Below are positions 8,910 to 20,900 of a DNA stretch of 43,521 nt, piece by piece. This DNA comes from a virus. The notes beneath the pieces are model-generated. The model had not been told where the DNA came from and made no database searches. It worked only from the letters and a program-made list of their open reading frames with translations. Position 1 is the first letter of the stretch. Each line of letters starts with the position of its first letter. A program made the translations under genes and the position numbers. The stretch is from positions 1 through 43,521 of the IMG/VR virus record IMGVR_UViG_3300047550_001870. The stretch is one strand, 5' to 3'.

Positions 8910-11900
8910 ATGTCTTGTGATATCAATACAATTAATAATATAAGAGAATCATTACTTGCTCAAGGTTATCCTTTAGAGGAAGTTGAAGCAGCAATTGAGT
9001 TAATTAAACTTAGGAATTCAGAAAATAGTTCAATTGTTGATTCTATGTTAGAAAGCGAAACTAAAACAAGACCAATCCTAAGTAATACTGAACGTAAAGA
9101 ACTACGAGGAATCTTTACAACCTTAACAGATAGAATTGATAAAGTTTATGGTGGCATTGAAAACTTTACAGAATCTTTTGATAAAGCCATTGAGAGTTTA
9201 CTACCTATTGAAGATAAAACTAAATTATATGACTATCTTAAAAGATTAAAACTTGGTAGAGGAGATTTAACTCCTGCAGGAACTGATTATATCTCAGCTA
9301 TTGAAAGTGAAATAAAAATTCAAGAAGCTATAGGTAATCAAGCTTTTGCTAATGAATTAAAACAAGATTTAATTAAAGAAAAAGAACGTATTAAAAAGTA
9401 TACTGATGCCAATAAAAAAATTCAAACCGCTAGAGATAAATTATTAACTAAAATCCAAAACTTACGCAAAATGGCTCAATTAGCTTCTGCATTAGCAGAA
9501 GGATCACTTAGTGATATTGAAACTGAAATAGCAAATAAAATTTCAGATGGAAGAAGAAAAGTTCAAGAAAAGAATATGGAACTTTCTTCTTTAGAAGTAC
9601 GATTAGATAGTCTAAAACAAGAATTAAAAAAATATCCAAAGACTGGTACTCTATCTAAATATGTTAAAGAAAAAAGAACTGACATTACTAAGAGAATTAC
9701 AGAAACAAAAGAAAGTATCAAAAAAGCTAAAGAAGGAATTAAAGAAGCACAAAGTAATTTAGATGCAATTATTCAGGAATATGTTCAAAAAGATGTAATT
9801 ACTAAAGATGGAAAACTAAAAGATATAAGTCCAACTCTTAAAAAATTTTTAACTAAATTACAAAAAGAAGAAAAATCAACACAAGAAAAATTAAATAAAC
9901 TTGGATATAAAGAATTTATTGGTGCTACTCGTAAAGTCCAACAAGGTTTAAAACAAAAACTAGCAAAGGAAAGCAAAGCTTTACGAGAAATTAGAACAGG
10001 TTATAAACAAAGACTTGGATTCTTAGAAACTTATATTACTGAAAAGAAAAAATCACTTCCTGATGGTGTAGATATTGCACCGCTAATTGATATAAACTTT
10101 ATGGTTATGATGGTTGGACCTAGTGCAGTACAGTATTATCTACATAATATTAGACCAAAATTAGATAAACCAGGTGTAGATGGTTCAGATATAGATATGT
10201 CTCCTTTAAAACCAGGAGAAGCTATAAAGATTCTTAAAACATGGCGTGGAAGAATGACCAATAGTATTAATAATGGATTCTATTCTTCTGATTTATCTGT
10301 TCTTAATGATGAAAATCTTACTTATCTTCAAGCTATTGCGAATAATACAACTATTATTGATCTAAGTAATCCTAATTTATTTGATATGGTTATTGCTCCA
10401 GATATGTTACCAGAACAAGCATTAAGTCTTCAAACATTAGGAACTATACCTACTGAAAATAGAGCTCAAACAGCTGCTCAATTAGCTGGATGGATTGAAT
10501 CTACAAGAAATACTTTATTAAGTTTAAAAACAGCTGAAGGTTTTACAGGAACTATTCCAGAATCCTTATTAAGAATGGCTTTACATCAAAAACTATATGA
10601 TATTGCCTCAACCGCTTTTACTACAGCACTAAGACAAAAAGCAAAAAGACGAAATATTCAATCAGGTAATTTTGATGAATTAATTGGTATTAAAGGTTTA
10701 TTAGAAACTGTTGGAATTTCTAATGTAAATAGCCTACCAGAATTTAAAGATCCTAATTGGAATAATAATTTTGAACAATTAGTAGGTTTTGATATCGAAA
10801 CAGATGATACAACAGTTAATGAAATTCGATCAATTCAATTAGAAGTATATGAAAATGGTAAAAGAGTTAAATATGTTTATGTTAACTCAAATGATTCTGG
10901 AGAAGAAACATTAATAAATAGTATCAATACTCCAACTAGAAATAGAATTCCTTTGAATAAAAATCAAATAGAAACAATTCTTACGCAACTAGAGGATTTA
11001 CAAAACAAAGGATTTAAAGTAATTACTTTTAATGGAAATTCATTTGATTTCTTTAATTTACATAACTTTATTGATGATAAAAACTTATTAATGAGAGTAT
11101 CTTTGCGAAGTATTGACCTATTGAGAAATTTAGGATTTGATAATAGAACAGATACTGGAGAATATAGTAGAATTGCTCCAGGTGGAGCAAAACTTAAAGA
11201 CTTAGCTCAAAAAAATTTACCAGATGCAATGGTTTCTGCTTATGGTGGAAAAGTTAGATTTAGAAATGGAGTAGTACAATATATTTCTAAACCAGCCTAT
11301 ACCGATGAATTTGGAGTTGAACATCCAGATACCATAGAAGAATTAAAAGGTGGAAGTGATATTAAACAGTATTGGAAAGATGGTTTAGATACTGGAGATT
11401 GGACTAAATTTGATGCTTATGCTCAAAACGATTCAATGTTAACTATAGATCTAGCAAGACTATTTGGAACACAAGATTCAACAAATGTTTCTCTTGAATA
11501 TAAACCTAAAGAAAAAGGAATATTAGCTTATTCAATTACCACTTTTAAACCAAGAAGTAATCTATTCTTATCTTCTTCTCCAAATTCTGATGGTCAAGTT
11601 ACATTCTCTCATATTGTTGATAAATTAGTAAGCAATAATCCTGAATTAGAAGAAAAAGCTATTTTACTTAACTTTACTTATGAATTAGAATACGATTTAA
11701 ATAAAGTTTTAGATATCTTAGATGATTGGTTAATTAAAGCATGGGCTTTAGATCCAAGTAATAAACCAAAACTTAATTTACTTTTAGATGGATTACAAAA
11801 AGAAAAACTAAATTCTAATTTAACAAACGATTTAGTAATTAAGATTGCTAAAGAAAATAGAGCAGTATTAAAAGCATTACTTAAGAAAAAGTTTGCAGAT

Positions 11901-14900
11901 CATGGATCTAAGTATATAGATAGTTTTAATGGAGCAAATGGACAACTAGATTCTGAAGTCTTTACTATTAATCACGAAAAAAATACTGCAACTTTAAATA
12001 AAGACGCACTCTTTAGATATGTTGAATCTGAAGTAGAATATGAAGATGCAGTTTATGATTACTTTGAAGAATTTGTAAAAAATAATGAATCATTTAATCA
12101 GAAAGCTTTTAGTACTAGATTAATAAATAGATTTAAAGTCCGAGAAATACTTCCAAACGAATCTTTGTCTCAATACTATAGAAATATAATTCCAGAAATC
12201 TTAAAAAAGTACTTACCAGAGTTTTCAAGAATATCTGATTTTGGTAATGGAAATCTAGACTGGAAATCAGCATATGATATGGGTATTGGTCTTGCTCAGA
12301 TGTTAATGGATCAAAAACCTGGATTAATCCAGATTGATAATATTTTAATTTCTGGAGACAATGTTGTAAGTACATTACTATTAAATGGAACATCTTCTGT
12401 TTACCAGGGACGAGCTAAGAATTTTATTATTCCAGATGTAAGTAGAGTACACTTTGCTTCTCCATTTGGTGTTGTAAATGAAGAAATGGCTTATGATAAC
12501 TGGAGATTATTAAATAGAGTTAAATTTATTTTGTCTAATGAAATCTCAGATGAAGAGTTTGATAATTTTACTAAATTCCATGATCCCGATGCTACAAAAG
12601 ATACTAGTATTCCAATTTCATATTTTGTAAATGCTCAAATTAATACTGTATTTCCAGACTTCCGAGATAGATCACCATACTCAAGTTTAATGACCCTTGA
12701 TGAACGTAAAATTACAGCAATGGAGTTTATGTATCAAGTTCCAAGATTATTATCTTGCTTTAACCATGATTGTGCATACTGGGGATTAAATGCTGGAGGA
12801 CGTTTCTTAAGCGATAAATTACCAACATATTATAAAGAAGATTTCTTAAGTGCAGGAGCTCCTACTGCTGCTGCTGTACTAGCAGGAGCAATTGATCAAG
12901 TAGCGTGGATGTCTGTATTTGATTTTGGAGATGAAAATGGTGAAGAACTATTAATTAATTCAATTAAAAGAGCAATTGAATTATCAAGATCAGTTAAACC
13001 AGAAGAGTTAATGAATCAAACCAATAAGTCAGACTATAGATATTCAGGTTTACATATTACTCTTGCAGCATTCCATTTCTATGCTGATGGTTCGTTTGAA
13101 AAAATGAATACTTTATTTAAAGCACTAAATTTAGGTAATCTTGAAGATGGTGTAGTTCCTGCTTCTGGATTAAAAGATCCACGATATGCAGCTATTGATG
13201 CTATGGATCAAGAATTAACTTTATTAAAAAGAGATAGAAATGCTTATAAAACTAAGTATAGACTTTCAGATTCTGAATTAATTAGTTTAGAAAATGTTGT
13301 TAAACAATTAAAAAGTAATAGAGAAAATGCTAAGGAATTTTTAAAGGGTGCTATAACTCCTAGATTTTATTCTGCTGGTTTCAAAGGAATCTTTGATGGT
13401 TTAGTAGCAAAAAATGCAGATAAAGAATTAGGTTTTTCAGTCTCTGAAATTAGAGTAGTAACAAAAGTATTACTAAGACAATTAATGCATAGTCATTTAG
13501 CTTTAATTGATAATTGTTTAGGTTTAAATCAAGATGATATTTCTGCAGTTAGAAAAATATTCTTTGAAAACTTTAAACCAGTTATAACTAAAAATAGTAT
13601 GGCAAATACTTTTAAAGAGAATTTCTTTGGAGAATTAAGTTATAAAGATCGAAGAGATCAAATGGTAGATTATTTCACTAATTATACCAATCTATTAGCT
13701 GAACAACTTGTGCCTAAACGAACAAAAGATAGAGAAAAAAAACTAGAAGAAGTAAAAGCTAAATTTTTAAAAGCTTATAAAGATAAATTAGATATTGCTG
13801 CATCACTCTTTAATAAAAAAGATATTAGTACCTTATCACAAGATGAATTACTTGATCTTCAAAATAATGTAAATCAAATTCTATCTGGTTCTCTAACATT
13901 AAAAACAAAAGAAGATGGTACTTTTGATTTAGTAAAAGGAAATAGCAATGGTTATAATCAACATTTAATTCTATGGGCATTAAATAGAAGAGCTGGTGTT
14001 CAATATAAACTATTAGATGATAATCTAGAGTTACAAAGATTAGTAACAGGAGTACATATTGATCCAAAAGATTATGAACATTATCTTGGTAGAGCAATAT
14101 TCCATACTTATGGATTAGAAATTGCATCTGGGCGTAATCATATGTTTGGTAATTGGGGTAATGGACCAGAAAGTTCTAAACTTGCCCAAGTAAGAGTAGA
14201 ACAAGGTAAGGAAGCAAATCCATTAGGAATTTGGGATGTTAGAGACATGGATGTTACTCCTGACTACTGGCATAAAGCCTTTAAACAACAAGTTTTAATA
14301 GACTTAGCTCCATACTATTTACCTCCTACTTATAATAAAGAAACAGAAAGTAGAGAAACCTACTGGAAAGAAAATGAAGCAAGATCTATTAAAGAACTAG
14401 AAGCCCAAGCCTTTGCTAATTATGTAATGGTAGTTGCTGCTAGAAATCCGAATCAAAAAATTGGAGATTTTACTGCAGCAGACCTTAAAAAGAAAATTGA
14501 AAAATACGCTGGAACTCCATCTCAAAGAATTCGTCTAAGAACATTAGTTTCATCTTTAGGCGATAAAAATAATCTAATGTCAGCAGATGCTTCTGTAGAA
14601 GGTCTTGCCAGTTATCGTCCAGCAATGGCAGACATTGATTTTTCTCAAAGAAGTACATTTGCTTTAATGGAAATGCAGCACGTTATTAGAGCTGAAGATT
14701 TAAGGGAATCACAGTTAATTAAAAAAATTGAAGAAATTAAAGAACAAGAACCTAAAGATCATAATGAAATTATCCCTATAGAACATCGTGGGCATGTTTC
14801 TATCTTTAAAAAGGAAAATCTTCCATTTATTCCACAACAAACTTCAGATACACTGAGTTCTTTAATTACTGGTCCAATAGATCCTGCTGCTCAACGAGCC

Positions 14901-17900
14901 ATTAGAATTAAAAATCAAGTAACTGGATTTGCTAAGGTATTTGGATGGGATCAATTACTTGATTCTAAAGACTGGACAAGACTATACTTATTAAATCAAC
15001 TAAGATCAAGAGCATTAATTCCTGCTTTACGAATATTCCAAGAAGGAAGTCCAAATAGTTTTGATTTAGCTATTAAGGCTAAAGCAGAGTTTTTTGATGG
15101 ATTTTTTCAAACACTGGGAACACGAACTAAAATATTCTTAAAGAATAAAAACTATAGTACTATTGACTTAATGACTAATCCAGAAGATATAGGAATTTCT
15201 TCAAGAGATATAATTGCTATGAGACTTAAATACGGAGAAGGACTTAGTTGGTTTAATGTTCTTCGTTATTTAGGTAAACGAATTGATCGTTTAGCTCCAA
15301 TTACCTTTGGTTTAGTTATGGACCCAGGAATTATTGTAAGAGGTAAAGAAGGATTAATTCAAAATCCAACAAGATCACAACCAATTAATATCTTTGGTTT
15401 AGAAGTACGACAAATATATAAATGGATTTTAGCTTCTGAAGTATTTAAAAGAACCGCAACTGAATATATATTTGATAATCATCCTAAATTATTTGATGAA
15501 TTAAAATCAAAAGGTATGGTAGATACTGCTGGATTTGTTATGTTAGAGGGTATTCCTTTAGATGAAAAAATGCAAACTGAAATTGCACAACTTGCTTTTA
15601 GAAAGACAAGAGAATTAGCTATTGAATTAAATTCTAAATTTTCTTTTGTTTTAACAAATCAACAATTGCACATGTTACATGATAAAACAAAGTCAGCATT
15701 ACGAGAAACACCAACACCACTAACAGGACCAATCGCCACTCAAGCAATAGGAGATGGATTTACAATTACTCATACTTCTGTTAATAATCCTAATACTCTT
15801 TGGGCTTTTACTGAAGACATGGTTGTTCAAATGCTTAATTCTTTAGCTAATGAATCTTTATTTAAAAATGTTGAATTAGCTTATCAAACAGGAAAAGATA
15901 TTGGAACTGTAGAAACTGATTTAGATAAATTAGTTAAAGAAGAAGAAAGACAGTTATTTGAAAGAATGTCTGCATTAGAAGAAGAAACATTTGATGCTTT
16001 AACTCTATTACATAAACTTGAATCAGATAAAGATTCTGGTAGAACTTTATTAACTGAAGATTATAGAAACTCGCAAGATGGTAAACCAAAACTAACAGTC
16101 GATATTCCATCTTATTTTACTTCTCCAATTAAACTTATTATTAATAATCAATTAGTTTATACTACTTTAGAAGAATCTGTCTTTATTACAGATATTCTTC
16201 AAGTAGCAAAAATTGCTGATAATCTAGGTATGGAAACTGAAGCTAAAGAAATTAAGAGTTTATTACTAAGAGAATTAATATCTTCTCAACAGGATATTGA
16301 ATTAGATGAAAATTCTCCATATACAATGACTTCACAAACTTTAATAAGATTAACAACAATGCTATTAAAAGCTGAAGCATCAATAGAGTCTTTAAATGGA
16401 AACAAAAGAGAAATGTTGGTTGATTTTGTTCAACCTGGATTAACTCAAGATAGTAAAAGAAAGTTATTAGAAAAAGCTACAACTTTTGTTCGATTACTAC
16501 AAAGAGTAACTAATACAAATTTAGGTGAAAATAATCAATATTACTATATGGCTTCAGCTCAGTTTGATAGAGCAGATACTATAGCTCCAAGTATTGAAAG
16601 TGATAAGAAATTTCAAGATAGTTTAATTATTAGACTTAATCGAGATATAAATAATCCCGATGAAAGACAAAAAGTAATTAAAGGAATTAAAAAAGCATAT
16701 TCAGATTTTACTACTTTACCACAAAGAATAGATATAAGTATTCCAGATGTAAACTTTAAAAAAGATATTACTCAATTTGCTGATAAAGATAAGTTTATTT
16801 TAGCTTTTGGAAATACAGGAGAGAACATTGTAAATTACTTACAGGGTTTAGTCACTCAAGGTTTAATTTCACAAAGAATCATGGATATGAAATTAATTAT
16901 GATTGGTTCTCTTGCTATGCATAATAGAGGAATTCTTGAGGATTTAAACTTTGAATCTAGAGAAGATTTAGGTCCTTCTCAATTTGCAGAAGCAGCTAAA
17001 AAGAATAATAAGTATTCAATTGGTCTAAATATACACGCAATGAAAGTAACTCCTGAAAATGAGATTTTACTAAAATTTGCAGAAGAATTAGTTCACATTG
17101 CTCGTATTAAATACATGGATGTTAACAATGCTGATTATAGATTGTTAATGGGTGCCTTTAATACTAAACGATCTGAACCAATGATTAGAGAAATGTTAAT
17201 GGCTATGAATTTAAATAAGCCATATGATCTTCTTGAACAAGATATTAAATACGCAACTAAAAATGTAGAAGAATTCTTGTCTCACTATGGAGCAATGATC
17301 CTATTGCAAGAAACTATCTATAGAAAAGATGTACTTTCTCATCTAGAAGCAAAATACGAAGATGTTAATAAGTTAAGACTATGGTGGAATAGAGCATTCT
17401 ACAATATTAAATATATTGCTAAACGAGCTCATATTAAGTTTACCCAGTTACAGAATGATCCATACTACGGTGAAGTTTACAATACAGCATATTCTGTAAT
17501 TCAAAATCTATTGTTTAATGGAACAGGTACTGGAGTAGATGTAGGAAATCCTAATATGTCATTTAATGCATTTTCTTCATTTACAACATCACAACAAACG
17601 CTTACTCCAGAACAAAAAGAAAATGTTAGACTCTTATCCGAACAATTAATAGAAATAGATAGAAAATTGGAATCAGGTAAACTTGATTCAACTACAGAAA
17701 CAACTTTAAAGTTAGAAAAAGAAGAAATTAATACAAGATTACAACAACCAACTATAAACCCAGTATCTGAACTTGGTTTAACTGAAGGTGAAATTCAAAC
17801 TGAACTGAAAAAAGTAAAAAGAGTTGATGGAAGAATTATTCAAAGATCACGACCAGACTTAACAACAAGAGCTTTATTTGCTGAAGGTTTAAATAACTGG

Positions 17901-20900
17901 AATATGGCAAGGGGTCGTCGTGTTGATAATTCTGATACTTTAGCAGGTATGCTAAGAATTATTCCAGATGAAAGTGATAAATTAACTAGATTATTACAAA
18001 ATTATTTCTTCCAAGGATATAATCAAACAAACCTTACTTACAATAGTCCTATGGCTTTAGTTGTAATGTTATCAGATTTAATTGATAACTGGACTGTAAC
18101 AACTCAAAGCACCTATTTACCATCTTCCACAAGTGGTGGATTCATGGCTAATAAACTTGCTTTAGATGGTTATATGGGTAATTTAAGACATCATACAAGT
18201 ATTGTAGGAAGAACGTTTACAAACTTAGATGTCCGAGAAAGAATTAATCTTAATGTAATTCGTAGATTAAATGGTCAACCTATAACTGTTTCTGATCCAA
18301 TTGAAATAGCCGCAGTTGATAATATTACTAAAGCATACCAACTATGGCATACTAGATTAACAGAAGAAATGGTTAACTCTAGAATTAAAAAACCAGGATC
18401 TATTCAATATTTAGATAAGATTGGACTAAAACTAAAAGATTCTAGATTACTAAGTAAAGAAGAAAGAGCTAATGGATTTAATGCGATTAGAAATCTTATT
18501 AGAAATAAAGCTTTAAAAAGATTAGATGAACATACAAGAAATGCAGTATTTAGTCCATATGTTGCTTTCTTAGGTGGATTAATGATGGACCCAAATGTTT
18601 CATTTGTAGAACAACCAGATTTCCAAGTAACATTTGAAAAATTCCTTATTATGGCAGATGGCAAACCAGCTCAAGCTATAAATGGAAAAGAAGTAATAAT
18701 GAAACAAATTGTTGAGGAAGCTATTGAAAAATATGCCATTGCAAATAGTATTTCTATAAGTGCAGCAAGATCACAATTACAAAATGCTAATCCAGCATTT
18801 CAAGATATTGTTAAAGATACACTAGTAAGTTTTATTTATAAAACAAGAGAACATCAAGAAATCTTTTCTGAGTTATTTACTAAAGTATCAAATGATGAAT
18901 TAGACTTATTATTAAAAGATTATAGATCTATATTAGCAAACAATGCTGCCAGTGAATTAACTGGACAAAGATTCAAAGCATTATTAAATTCTGATTTTGG
19001 TTTTTATATGGGAGAAACCCAATACTCAGCAGATTATAAACCACAAAATACTCCACTAGATGCTCTTGTTTATGAATTCCTTGGTAAACTTGGAGCAACA
19101 GCTTATATATTTGATACTAGAAGTCCAATGTTAACAAGTGAAGATATTTTCTTAGAAAATGATCCAAAAGTTAAAGATGACTTAGATGTTGCTAGAGCAA
19201 TGTTTGATGGAGATATTGACAGTATTGGATTAAGTTTACTAAGAGGTGTTGGATATGATACTGTTCAAAGATTAATAGCTGAACAAGTATTTGGAATTCA
19301 AGGATTTAATTTTACTTTTCAACAAATCATTAGTATGCTTAGAGGGGTAATCCAAAATGTAGATCCTTCTAACAAAATCTGGAAAACAGCAAACCTTGAT
19401 GGTAGAGTTAAAACTGAAGATATTCAGTCTATGTTACTTGCTAGTTTAGATAGACTTGAGACTGCTAATAAAGATGCTAGAGGTACACTTGGAAATAGAA
19501 GTTCTTATAATCCAGTTATGGATACTTTATTACGAGGTGGTAGAGCTATAACACAATTAACCTTTGGACCTAATATTCCACTTGCAACTTGGGCGGTAGA
19601 AGGAACAATGGGAGCTATAGGTGGTGCTCTTAGAGGTAATAATCCACTAACATTCTTAGTAGATGCAATTGATCAAAATGTAGGATCATTTGTTATAAAC
19701 AATGTAGGTGATCTTGTTAGAGTACGAAATGGAAAAGTAGGTATGTTTAATGTTGATCCACCAGTACTAAGAAATATTGCTCAAAATTGTTTATGGTTAT
19801 TTGAAGAAATGTACAGTCCTATGTTACCAGGAAAACTAACTGCAGATGGATTTAGTTCTGAAATGATCGATAGAATGAGTGGTTGGGAAAGATTCCTTGC
19901 ATTCAGCAATAGATCTAACTCAGCATCCATGAAAGCAATTAGAGTTGCTTCTGAGAATCAAGCCAATAGAAGAATTGCTAAAGATATTCAAAATAGAAAT
20001 TTATATAGATTACGAGATTCAGTTAATAAAATTCTAAGAAATAATCCTAATCCTAGTAATAAAGTATTACGAGAAGTTATTAAAGATTCAGGAGTTAGTT
20101 ACAATATTGAGGTTCTACTTGCTTTTGTTAGAGCTGGTTTATTTGAAACAATTGAAACTAAACTTCCAGGTGGAAAATCCATATCAAGTGGTGTATTAGA
20201 AACAATTGAATATTTAATGTCAAAGAATAAACTAGATAGAGGGACAATTCCTATGTTGGCTTTCTTTGATTTAGAATATGATTTAAAGACTGCTAGAAGT
20301 GATACATTTGGAACTACTATAATTACTTCTGGTTCTGTACAAGCAGCTAGAACAGCAATGATGAAAGCAATGAAATCATATGCAAATATGGCAATGGTTG
20401 TAAATCATCCTTTAGATGGAACTGCAAGTGCAACTGCTCACCATGCTGTCTTAAACTTCTATAAATCCTATCCTGGATTGTATACAGCCCAATTCCTAAT
20501 GCGAAGAGGATCTGTAACCCCAGCAATGCAATTTGCATTTGAACTTGTACTCTACAGTCTTGCTGATATGTCATATAATATTCTACTATCTCTAGCAAGT
20601 GGATACTATAACTACGAGAAATTAAAGAAAGCTTTACAACAAAGAGATTTTAATTATAGAGAATTTGTACGATTAATTATGAAATATCCTCTCTTTAGTA
20701 ATAATCTATTTGGCTTTGGTTCACAAGCTATTGCTCAAGTCCTAACTACAGGTAAAGGAGAACAATTAGTATCTTCTGTAGCTGAAAGTGCAATTGGATA
20801 TGATATTAGAAATATTGTTAAAGCAATACAAGGATTTGCTGCTTGGTCTATGGGAGATGTTCCAAGACAAAGTCCACTGATTAATACATATAATGTATTT

